Assembly (NCBI GenBank): GCA_030830595.1
Contig: JAURMS010000363.1
Coordinates: 1-13,676, forward strand
Source: Gammaproteobacteria bacterium
GTDB taxonomy: Bacteria > Pseudomonadota > Gammaproteobacteria > Steroidobacterales > Steroidobacteraceae
Length of the DNA stretch: 13,676 bases
Direction: 5' to 3'
Shown here: one piece after another, positions 6,525 to 13,333 of the stretch
Position numbering within the stretch: position 1 is the stretch's first letter
Layout of the letters: every line of letters starts with the position of its first letter
Notes under the pieces: model-generated
What the model was told of the DNA's origin: nothing
Databases searched by the model: none
The model's input: the letters and a program-made list of their open reading frames with translations, nothing else
Made by a program: the position numbers and the translations under genes

Positions 6525-7949
6525 TCAATTACGGTAATCGAGCGGGGGAGGTCGATCTCCCAGCAGCGAGGTATATCGAAAGTCAGGGCCAATGGCCGCC
6601 TCGAATTCAACCCGCGCCCGCTCACGCAGGCCCGCATCCTGGTACAGCTCCACCGCGGCCAGCGCCATCGCCTTGGCCGCCAGTTGGGCGCCTTTTACGC
6701 CAATGGAACTGCCGCTTGCTGCAACCGCCTGCCAGGAATGACCAGGAGTTCCCGGCACCCACGTGGCCGTCCTCAGCCCGACGGTGGGAACAGCGAAGGA
6801 CACATCGCCCACGTCGGTCGACCCATAGCCCAGCGACACCTCGTAATCCTCAATCTCTCCCTCGCTGCCAAGCTGGCGTCGGGGACTGTCGAAGCTCTGG
6901 TACAGGCGCTCGGCATACGCCTGCTCGGTCTCGTCATACTCGATTCCACCCACTTCTCGAAGCTTGGCATCCATGACACGAGCTAGCGTCTCGTTGATGA
7001 GCAATGGGTTATTGCCATGGATGATTTCCCAATCGACCTGGGTGCCGGTGCCCAGGGCCGCGCCACGCGCAGCATCCTCCAGGCGCGACCAAATGGCCTC
7101 GACACCCGCGGCAGAGGGGTAGCGAACGTAATAAAACACCTCGGCGAAATCGGGCACCACGTTGGGGGCGTTGCCACCCTTGGTGATGACGTAATGGATG
7201 CGCGACTGCTGCGGCACGTGCTCGCGCATCATATTCGCCATCATGTTCATGGCCTCGACCCCGTCCAGCGCCGAGCGGGCCCGGTCTGGCGCACCGGCTG
7301 CATGGGCAGAAACACCCTTGAACCGAAACTTGGCCGAGCGATTGGCGAGACTGGTGCGAGCCTCCGCGGTATTGCTGTCGGAGGGATGCCAGTGGATAGC
7401 GATGTCGACGTCCTCGAAAAGGCCCTCGCGAACCATGTAGACCTTGCCGCTCCCGCCCTCCTCGGCCGGGGTTCCGTAAAGCCTCACCCGGCCCGCGGTA
7501 CCGCTGTCCTCCAGCCAGTGACGGATGGCGATGGCTGCCCCCAGCGAGCCCGCCCCAAACAGGTTATGGCCGCAAGCATGTCCGGCAGCCTTGTCCTCGA
7601 GCAGCGAGCGCTCGGGAGCGTCGGATTGGGTAATGCCAGGCAGGGCATCGAATTCGGCCAGCAAGGCGATGACCGGCCCGCCATTTCCCCACTCCGCCAC
7701 GAACGCCGTAGGGATCCCGGCGACCCCGGCCTCGACCCGAAAGCCCTCCGCACGCAACTCGTCCTGCAGCAGGCCGGAGGAGCGAACTTCCTGATAGCCC
7801 ACTTCCGCCCATTCCCACAGGCTTCGGGCCACCCGGGCCGTCCGGTCGCGATCGGCGTCGATCCCAGCCAGTAACGCGGTGCGATCTGCCGTTGCGGCCA
7901 GTGGGGCCAGCAGGCATGCCAGGACCAGCAGGCGGCTTGGTGTCTTCAT
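6525..7949 (-). CDS. Exported M20-family amidohydrolase (AbgB-like)
   Basis: A 474-residue zinc-type metallopeptidase related to the AbgB subunit of p-aminobenzoyl-glutamate hydrolase. A signal peptide is clear: MKTPSR, hydrophobic LLVLACLLAPLA, then a likely cut after ATA (about residue 21), which suggests a periplasmic enzyme. Catalytic-domain motifs: GHACGHN (123-129), TPAEEGG (160-166, with Glu163 the expected general base) and HWHP (186-189). The dimerisation domain carries the substrate-stacking region GVSAHAAGAPDRARSALDGV (212-231). C-terminal GHSW (403-406) supplies another likely metal-site His. AGGAGG at 7963-7958, eight bases from ATG 7949, fixes the start. Substrates are likely N-acyl or N-aroyl amino acids or similar amides. 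First gene of the minus-strand series. Confidence 0.9.
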   Translation of the reverse strand: MKTPSRLLVLACLLAPLAATADRTALLAGIDADRDRTARVARSLWEWAEVGYQEVRSSGLLQDELRAEGFRVEAGVAGIPTAFVAEWGNGGPVIALLAEFDALPGITQSDAPERSLLEDKAAGHACGHNLFGAGSLGAAIAIRHWLEDSGTAGRVRLYGTPAEEGGSGKVYMVREGLFEDVDIAIHWHPSDSNTAEARTSLANRSAKFRFKGVSAHAAGAPDRARSALDGVEAMNMMANMMREHVPQQSRIHYVITKGGNAPNVVPDFAEVFYYVRYPSAAGVEAIWSRLEDAARGAALGTGTQVDWEIIHGNNPLLINETLARVMDAKLREVGGIEYDETEQAYAERLYQSFDSPRRQLGSEGEIEDYEVSLGYGSTDVGDVSFAVPTVGLRTATWVPGTPGHSWQAVAASGSSIGVKGAQLAAKAMALAAVELYQDAGLRERARVEFEAAIGPDFRYTSLLGDRPPPLDYRN

Positions 7950-8021
7950 TAACCTCTCCTCCTCTTGCGGGAACCGCTGAATTCTGTCAGAACACTGCCC
8001 ATCCTTGAACAGGAGTTTCCA
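7950..8021. promoter_or_regulatory. Divergent promoter region between M20 and VOC genes
   Basis: This 72-bp gap must hold promoters for both directions. It contains strong ribosome binding sites for each gene (AGGAGG at 7963-7958 on minus, AGGAG at 8011-8015 on plus). A short perfect palindrome, TTCTG-T-CAGAA, lies at 7982-7992, near the middle. I see no convincing -10/-35 pair. The palindrome's 5-base arms are short enough to be chance. Confidence 0.35.
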
Positions 8022-8543
8022 ATGAGTGCGCCCAGACTCGGACCCATGCGCCAGATTGCCTGGTTAGTGAATGACCTTGACGCTGCCATGCACCGCTGGC
8101 TGGAGCAGCAGGGAGTTGGCCCGTTTTTCGTGCTGCGCAACTGCCCGGTGGAAAATGTCTTGTATCGCGGTAACCCAACTGGGTTGCATATGGATGCGGC
8201 ATTAGTCCAGGTCGGCGGTGTGCAGGTGGAACTCATCCAGCAGCACGACGACCTGCCCTCCTGCTATCGCGACATGTACGCCCCGGGCCAGGAAGGATTT
8301 CATCACTTCTGTTACATCGTCGACGACTATCAGGGCTGCGTGGACCACTTCGCCGGCAAGGGGATGCCCATTGCCCTGGAGGGAGATTTTGGTGCCGTCC
8401 GCTTCTGTTATGTCGACACCCGAGCCGGGACGGGATGCATGACTGAATTGGTCAGTGCGCATCCCGACATCGAGGCCTTTTTCGGCATGGTGGCAGATGC
8501 CGCCCGCGACTGGGACGGCCGGGATCCCATTCGACTGATTTAG
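8022..8543 (+). CDS. VOC superfamily (glyoxalase / methylmalonyl-CoA epimerase-like) protein
   Basis: A 173-residue two-repeat vicinal-oxygen-chelate protein. The first beta-alpha-beta unit begins QIAWLVNDLDAAM (11-23), the second GFHHFCYIVDD (92-102). Positions expected to bind the metal are Gln11, Glu70 (in VQVELIQ), His94 or His95, and Glu142 (in TELV), the Gln/His-Glu-His-Glu pattern of glyoxalases and epimerases. Several cysteines (41, 81, 97, 106, 129, 139) are unusual for such a small protein but form no recognised site. ATG 8022 is chosen for AGGAG at 8011-8015; an in-frame ATG at 7965 lies in the divergent gap without a Shine-Dalgarno. The reaction is not identifiable. The gene is 31 bp ahead of the S46 peptidase gene and may share its transcript. 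Confidence 0.82.
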   Translation: MSAPRLGPMRQIAWLVNDLDAAMHRWLEQQGVGPFFVLRNCPVENVLYRGNPTGLHMDAALVQVGGVQVELIQQHDDLPSCYRDMYAPGQEGFHHFCYIVDDYQGCVDHFAGKGMPIALEGDFGAVRFCYVDTRAGTGCMTELVSAHPDIEAFFGMVADAARDWDGRDPIRLI

Positions 8544-8574
8544 TCACCACATACTTTTCGGGGGAAACTCTCTT

Positions 8575-10629
8575 ATGCGCCGTGTTATCGCAGCACTCGG
8601 TTTTTGTGCCTCGCTGGCCAGCACGTGTGGGCAGGCTGATGAGGGCATGTGGACCTATGACAACTTCCCCTCGGCGAAAGTCAGGGAGACCTATGGCGTT
8701 GATATCGACCAGGCCTGGCTGGATCAGGTCCGGCAATCCACGGTCCGGCTGTCGGGTTGCACGGCTTCCTTCGTGTCGCCGGATGGCCTGATCCTGACCA
8801 ACCACCACTGCGTCTCGTCCTGCCTGGCGGAGAATTCCTCAAAGGAAAGCAGCCTGCTGGAAGATGGCTTCCTGGCAGCCGGCCGCGAGCAGGAACTGCG
8901 CTGCTCCACCCAGGTGGCCGACGTACTGGTCAGCATGGAGGACATCACCTCGCAGGTCGCCGCCGCCACCCAGGGACTGGATGACGTCGCCGCGAACGAT
9001 GCACGCAAGCGCACCCTGACTGCGCTCGAAAAGGCCTGCGAGGAGTCGAGTGGGCTGAAATGCCAGGCGGTGACGCTCTATGACGGTGGCCAGTACTTTC
9101 TCTACGGGTACAAGCGCTATACCGACGTTCGCCTCGCCTTCGCGCCCGAGGCAGGCATCGCCGCCTTTGGTGGCGACCCCGACAACTTTCAGTTCCCACG
9201 CTGGTGCCTCGACATGAGCCTGCTGCGCGCCTATGAGGACGGGGCGCCGGCGAAAGTGGACCATCACCTCAAGGTGAACTTCGAGGGCCCGCAGGCGGGT
9301 GAATTCGTGCTGGTCTCCGGCCATCCGGGTTCCACCGATCGCCTGCTGACCGTCTCCCAACTGGAAAGCCTGCGGAGCGTGGACCTGCCGCCCTCCCTGC
9401 TCCGGGGCAGTGAACTGAGGGGTCGATACATCCAGTTTGCGAAGGACAGTGAAGCCAACCAACGCATCAGTGCCGATCCCCTGTTCGGCCTCGAGAACGG
9501 CCTCAAGGTGCGTCGCAAGCTGCTGGATGCCCTGCTGGATGAAGACCTGATGCAGGAGAAGCGCGAGCGCGAAGCGAGCTTGCGCGGTGACGCTGCAGCC
9601 CTTGCTTCGCTGGAGGGACTGGGAGATCCCTGGCAGGACATTGCCGAGGCCAACCAGCGCTATGCGGACATGGCCAACGAATACGGCTTCCTCGAGGGCG
9701 GCGCCGGCTTCAGCAGCCGGCTGTTTCGCTATGCACGCGCCCTGGTGCGCGGCGCCGCCGAGCGGAGCAAGCCTGATGGCGAGCGCCTCCGCGAATTCAC
9801 CGACACGGCATTGCCCCGTCTGCGGCAGCAGATGGCCGCTCCGGTCCCGGTCTACCCCGAGCTCGAGACACTCACACTGTCCTTCAGCCTGGAGCGGATG
9901 CGGGAATGGCTTGGGCCGGATCATCCGGTGGTGCGTGAGCTGCTGGCCACCGACTCGCCGGATACGCTGGCCAGTTCGCTGGTCAACGGGTCGCGACTGG
10001 GCGATTCAGCAGAACGCCTGCGCCTGTGGGAGGGCGGACAGGAGGCGATCGATGCCTCCGACGACCCGATGATCCGGCTGGCACGCTCCCTGGACGAGCG
10101 GTCCCGGGCCCTGCGCAAGCGCTACGAGGACGACGTCGAGGCCGTGGTCGACAACGCGGAAGAGCGGATTGCCCGCGCCCGCTTCGAGCTCTACGGCACG
10201 GAGGTCTACCCGGACGCCACCTTTACGCTCCGCCTGAACTTCGGCACCGTGCAGGGTTGGCAGGAAGGAGAACGCAGCATCGAGCCCTTCACTCGACTGG
10301 AGGGTGCGTACGCCCGGGCCACCGGCCAGGCTCCGTTCCAGATTCCGGATCGCTGGATAGCGGCCCGCGACCAGCTGGACCTGTCGACGCCCTTCAACCT
10401 GTCCACCAACAACGACATCGTCGGCGGCAACAGTGGCAGCCCGCTACTGAATGCACGCGGCGAGGTCGTAGGCGTGATGTTCGATGGGAACATCCACTCA
10501 ATCTCCGGCGCCTACTGGTTCGACACCGAAAAGAACCGCTCAGTCGCAGTGCACCCGGCCATCTGGCGCGAGGCCCTGGACAAGGTCTACGGCGCCAACG
10601 CGCTGCTGGAGGAACTCGACGCGCGCTGA
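8575..10629 (+). CDS. Exported S46-family dipeptidyl-peptidase, DPP7-type
   Basis: A 684-residue serine exopeptidase that should release dipeptides from oligopeptide N-termini in the periplasm. A signal peptide MRRVIAALGFCASLAS... ends near GQA, giving the mature start DEGMW typical of S46. The chymotrypsin-like triad is visible: His78 in ILTNHHC, Asp213 in CLDMSLLRAY (after GGDPDNFQFPRW) and Ser620 in GGNSGSP. The helical insertion domain lies between, roughly 270-560. The S1-specificity position, 18 residues after the catalytic Ser, is Gly638 in FDGN. DPP7 enzymes have Gly here (hydrophobic P1), DPP11 enzymes Arg (acidic P1), so DPP7-like preference is predicted. A purine-rich GGGGGAAA precedes ATG 8575. 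The stop is 7 bp from that of convergent hflC. Confidence 0.93.
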   Translation: MRRVIAALGFCASLASTCGQADEGMWTYDNFPSAKVRETYGVDIDQAWLDQVRQSTVRLSGCTASFVSPDGLILTNHHCVSSCLAENSSKESSLLEDGFLAAGREQELRCSTQVADVLVSMEDITSQVAAATQGLDDVAANDARKRTLTALEKACEESSGLKCQAVTLYDGGQYFLYGYKRYTDVRLAFAPEAGIAAFGGDPDNFQFPRWCLDMSLLRAYEDGAPAKVDHHLKVNFEGPQAGEFVLVSGHPGSTDRLLTVSQLESLRSVDLPPSLLRGSELRGRYIQFAKDSEANQRISADPLFGLENGLKVRRKLLDALLDEDLMQEKREREASLRGDAAALASLEGLGDPWQDIAEANQRYADMANEYGFLEGGAGFSSRLFRYARALVRGAAERSKPDGERLREFTDTALPRLRQQMAAPVPVYPELETLTLSFSLERMREWLGPDHPVVRELLATDSPDTLASSLVNGSRLGDSAERLRLWEGGQEAIDASDDPMIRLARSLDERSRALRKRYEDDVEAVVDNAEERIARARFELYGTEVYPDATFTLRLNFGTVQGWQEGERSIEPFTRLEGAYARATGQAPFQIPDRWIAARDQLDLSTPFNLSTNNDIVGGNSGSPLLNARGEVVGVMFDGNIHSISGAYWFDTEKNRSVAVHPAIWREALDKVYGANALLEELDAR

Positions 10630-10643
10630 GCTTCTTTCAGCGC
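10623..10643. terminator. Stem-loop shared by convergent S46 and hflC ends
   Basis: GCGCTGA (10623-10629) and TCAGCGC (10637-10643) are a perfect 7-bp inverted repeat around a 7-base loop GCTTCTT. The TGA of the peptidase gene is the end of the left arm, and the TGA of hflC (TCA on this strand) is the start of the right arm. No T run follows on either side, so termination strength is uncertain, but transcripts from both directions would fold here. Confidence 0.4.
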
Positions 10644-11590
10644 CGCCTGCTCGAATCCAGGTACCGGAAGTAATCGGAGTCGGCATCGAGCATCAAGGTG
10701 CTGTTAGGCCCAATGGCGTCGAAGCTCTCCAGGGTCTTGAAGAACTTGTAGAACTCCGGGTCCTTGCCATAGGCCTGCCCGTAGATGCGGGTTGCCTCCG
10801 CATCTGCGCGGCCCCTGATCTCCTTCGCCTTGCGCTCGCCCTCCGAGCGGATGCGCAACAGCTCGCGCTCCATGTCACCCAGTATCTCCTGGCTTCGACC
10901 CTGTCCCTCGGAACGAAAGCGCTCGGCAATACTCTGACGCTCGGCAATCATGCGGCTTTCCACCTGGGTACGTACCGAGTCGATGTAGTTGATTCGCTTG
11001 ATTCGCACGTCGATCAACTCGATACCCAACCCGGGCATCAGCCGGGAGGCCGCGCCCAACATTTCCTGCTCCAGCTTGCCGCGGCCCTTCTTCGGTTTTT
11101 CCAGGTCAAGCTGCTCGACCGCCACGCCCTCCTGCTCTGCCACCTCTTTCACCTCGGCAAGGTTGACCTGCCAGTCTGCGGAGCGGACGATTTCCTCGAG
11201 GTTGGTTCCGGAGACGATGTCACGGGCAACCGAATCGATGATGTCGTCGAGTCGGGTCCGGGCACCCGCCTCGTCGCGCACTGAGCGCAGGAACTGCAGG
11301 GGATCCGCAATCCGGTAGCGTGCCGTGGTATCAACGACCACGAACTCGCGACCCAGCGTCGGAATCTGCGACACGTCCCCATCCCAGGCCAGCATCCTCC
11401 GGTCGTAGCGACGCACCTCCTGGATGAAGGGGAGCTTCCAGTGCAAGCCCGGCGTGTCGACCACCTCGCCAATCGGCTCACCAAACTGCACCACGATGCC
11501 CTGCTCGGCCTGATCAATGACGTAAATCGAGTTGATGAGGACAAGCAGCACCACCAACATCCCTGCTACCTGAAGCATGATTCTGCTCAT
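10637..11590 (-). CDS. hflC: HflC, SPFH subunit of the HflKC complex
   Basis: A 317-residue membrane-anchored SPFH protein that, with HflK, forms the large cage around the FtsH protease and modulates its membrane substrates. One N-terminal helix (about 5-24, VAGMLVVLLVLINSIYVI) is followed by the family opening VDQAEQGIVVQFGEP-like sequence (here IDQAEQGIVVQFGEPIGEV) and PGLHWKLPFIQEVRRYDRR. The SPFH domain continues to about 190, then a long charged coiled coil with ERQSIAERFRSEGQGRSQEI and ADAEATRIYGQAYGKDPEFY, a stretch highly characteristic of HflC. The start overlaps the hflK stop (ATGA), implying coupled translation. Slightly shorter than E. coli HflC (334). Confidence 0.96.
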   Translation of the reverse strand: MSRIMLQVAGMLVVLLVLINSIYVIDQAEQGIVVQFGEPIGEVVDTPGLHWKLPFIQEVRRYDRRMLAWDGDVSQIPTLGREFVVVDTTARYRIADPLQFLRSVRDEAGARTRLDDIIDSVARDIVSGTNLEEIVRSADWQVNLAEVKEVAEQEGVAVEQLDLEKPKKGRGKLEQEMLGAASRLMPGLGIELIDVRIKRINYIDSVRTQVESRMIAERQSIAERFRSEGQGRSQEILGDMERELLRIRSEGERKAKEIRGRADAEATRIYGQAYGKDPEFYKFFKTLESFDAIGPNSTLMLDADSDYFRYLDSSRRR

Positions 11591-12675
11591 TGTTCGCCCT
11601 CCTGGTTCTGGTTGCGCCGCCGCGGCGGCTGGGCATCCCGCAGGTTCAGAAGTGGCAGCGGCGACGCCTGGCCATCCCGGGTCACCACTACCGAACCCGC
11701 ACGTGGCAGGGCCTCACGAATGGCCTCAAGGTATAGACGGGAACGTGTCACTTCTGGCGCGCCCCGATACTCTGCGAGCACCGCGGTGAATCGGGTGGCA
11801 TCGCCCAGAGCACGGTTCACGCGCTCTGTGGCGTATCCCTCAGCCTCTGACACCAGTCGGTTGGCCTCGCCCTCCGCCCTTGGAATTGCCTGGTTGGCCT
11901 GCTTGTTGGCTTCATTGATCATGCGCTCACGCTGCTGCCTCGCCTCGTTGACTTCGTTGAAGGCCGGCTGCACCCGCGGCGGAGGCACGACATCCTGCAA
12001 TTCCACTGTAATGACCTGGATGCCGTTGTCATAACGGTCCATAGCCGCCTGGATTTCGTCCCGAGCGGTGTTGGAAATCTCCACGCGACCGGTGGTCAGC
12101 ACTTCGCTGCCGATCCGGTTGCCCACCACCCGGCGCATGACCGACTCGGAAATATCACGCAGGGTGCGGGTCGGCTCGCGCATGCCATAGAGAAACTTCA
12201 CCGGATCGGCGATCCGATACTGGACGACCCACTCGGCCACGATGATGTTCAGGTCACCAGTCAGCATCAGCGACTCGACGAAAAAATCCTGGTCGACGTA
12301 GCTGCTGCGACCCTCGGCATCGGCGGAAGCCCCAGTCCTGAAGCCGAACTCCTGCTTGAGGACTCGTTCAGTGGCGACAAACTGAACACTGTCAATGCCG
12401 AACGGGATCTTGAAATGCAGGCCCGGATCGGCAATGCCGATCACCCGACCGAGGCGCTTGATGACCGCCCTTTCCTCCGGCTGCACCGTATAAAAACTGC
12501 TGAAGGCCGCCAAGATCGCCAGCAAGCCACCCACCACGATGCCGAGGGAACGAAAGGATACGTCGACCTTGACTCGCTCTGGCGGCACGCCGCCGCCATC
12601 AGGCCCACGTGGACGCTCATGCCAGCCCTTGCTGGTCAGGGCTTTTTCCAGCCATTTCTTGGGATCCTCGGCCAT
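11587..12675 (-). CDS. hflK: HflK, SPFH subunit of the HflKC complex
   Basis: A 362-residue partner of HflC. The cytosolic N-terminus MAEDPKKWLEKALTSKGWHE is followed by a Gly/Pro-rich linker (RPRGPDGGGVPPER), a single membrane helix at about 44-63, and the SPFH opening YTVQPEERAVIKRLGRV. Later markers are PGLHFKIPFGID, VQYRIADPVKFLYGMREP and the coiled-coil segment INEANKQANQAIPRAEGEAN. ATG 12675 is preferred over the in-frame ATG at 12696: GGAG lies seven bases upstream (12686-12683), and the product then begins at the usual HflK sequence. First gene of the pair; the common upstream partner hflX is not next to it, since the neighbour beyond is a divergent nucleosidase-like gene. Regulation is not visible beyond a possible extended -10 (TGCTATCCT, minus strand, 12718-12710). 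Confidence 0.96.
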   Translation of the reverse strand: MAEDPKKWLEKALTSKGWHERPRGPDGGGVPPERVKVDVSFRSLGIVVGGLLAILAAFSSFYTVQPEERAVIKRLGRVIGIADPGLHFKIPFGIDSVQFVATERVLKQEFGFRTGASADAEGRSSYVDQDFFVESLMLTGDLNIIVAEWVVQYRIADPVKFLYGMREPTRTLRDISESVMRRVVGNRIGSEVLTTGRVEISNTARDEIQAAMDRYDNGIQVITVELQDVVPPPRVQPAFNEVNEARQQRERMINEANKQANQAIPRAEGEANRLVSEAEGYATERVNRALGDATRFTAVLAEYRGAPEVTRSRLYLEAIREALPRAGSVVVTRDGQASPLPLLNLRDAQPPRRRNQNQEGEQ

Positions 12676-12766
12676 GTTGCATCTCCGCGTTGTCACTCAG
12701 CGTCCACAGAGGATAGCAAGCATGGTCGCGCGATGTACGCGGATCAGTTCCTGATAGACTCACCGC
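12676..12766. promoter_or_regulatory. Divergent gap between hflK and nucleosidase-like gene
   Basis: A 91-bp gap. On the minus strand TGCTATCCT (12718-12710) resembles an extended -10 element for hflKC, without a recognisable -35. The hflK Shine-Dalgarno GGAG is at 12686-12683. On the plus strand the nucleosidase gene has no clear Shine-Dalgarno (GATAGACTCACCGC precedes its ATG). No strong inverted repeat is seen. Confidence 0.3.
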
Positions 12767-13333
12767 ATGAAGAACGGTAGCGGCATTCTGGTGGTCAGCG
12801 CGCTGGAAATGGAACTCATTGCCAGCCTGCTCCCCGACGAGATCACCCAGGTAGTGACAGGCGTCGGCAAGGTGAATGCGGCCTGCTCGGTCACCAGGGC
12901 GCTGGAAAAGTTCCAGCCCGCACTGGTGGTCAACTTCGGCACGGCCGGGGCGGTGCGTACCGGGCTCGAGGGGCTGCTCGAGGTGGGGCGCGTGATTCAG
13001 CACGACATCGATGCCGAGCCACTGGCCCCGCGAGGCCGCACCCCCTTCGAGCCGGAGCTCGATGAACTGACATCCGGCCAGGTCGGGGTGACCTGCGCGA
13101 CCGGGGACCGCTTCGTCACGGCCCGCGACCCGTGGCTGGAGGCTCGGCAGGTCGACCTGGTCGACATGGAGCTGTATGCCATCGCGGCTGCGTGTCGGCA
13201 GGCAGGCGTGCCCTGGCGTGCCTTCAAGTTCATTTCTGACTCTGCCAATCAGGATGCCGGTCGCGACTGGCAGGCCAACGTGCATCGCGGCCAACACCTG
13301 TTCGTCGAAAGGCTGACGCAGCTCCTCAGCTGA
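12767..13333 (+). CDS. Compact MTA/SAH nucleosidase-like (PNP/UDP phosphorylase family) protein
   Basis: A 188-residue member of the nucleoside phosphorylase superfamily, closest in motif layout to 5'-methylthioadenosine/S-adenosylhomocysteine nucleosidase. Matching E. coli MTAN by eye: Glu16 in SALEMEL (Glu12, general acid side), NFGTAGA (56-62), TGDRF (112-116), Met134-Glu135 (the ribose-binding ME pair) and Asp158 in FISDSAN (Asp197, the catalytic Asp). It is about 40 residues shorter than E. coli MTAN (232): the beta-hairpin after the first helix and part of the middle are missing. Substrate could be MTA, SAH or another purine nucleoside. Its last 8 bases overlap the galactokinase gene tail to tail. 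Confidence 0.78.
   Translation: MKNGSGILVVSALEMELIASLLPDEITQVVTGVGKVNAACSVTRALEKFQPALVVNFGTAGAVRTGLEGLLEVGRVIQHDIDAEPLAPRGRTPFEPELDELTSGQVGVTCATGDRFVTARDPWLEARQVDLVDMELYAIAAACRQAGVPWRAFKFISDSANQDAGRDWQANVHRGQHLFVERLTQLLS
13326..13333. repeat. Palindromic 8-bp overlap of two convergent stops
   Basis: TCAGCTGA is its own reverse complement. It contains AGC-TGA in both directions, so the nucleosidase-like protein and galactokinase each end in Ser-stop using the same eight base pairs. Confidence 0.8.

Noticed and set aside
5976..6986. 336-codon + strand frame across the hydroxylase and M20 genes
   Set aside because: It spans two well-supported minus-strand genes with intact active-site motifs. 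Its own product has no domain or membrane pattern.
7982..7992. TTCTG-T-CAGAA as a specific operator
   Set aside because: Five-base arms are expected by chance at a modest rate and no second copy is present; kept only as a remark within the divergent region.
8839..9924. 361-codon minus-strand frame inside the S46 gene
   Set aside because: It is antisense to a protein with full signal peptide and catalytic triad; long antisense frames are common at this GC content.
12617..13297. 226-codon minus-strand frame upstream of hflK, antisense to the nucleosidase-like gene
   Set aside because: It overlaps the 5' end of hflK and the whole conserved core of the nucleosidase-like gene; the product resembles no family.
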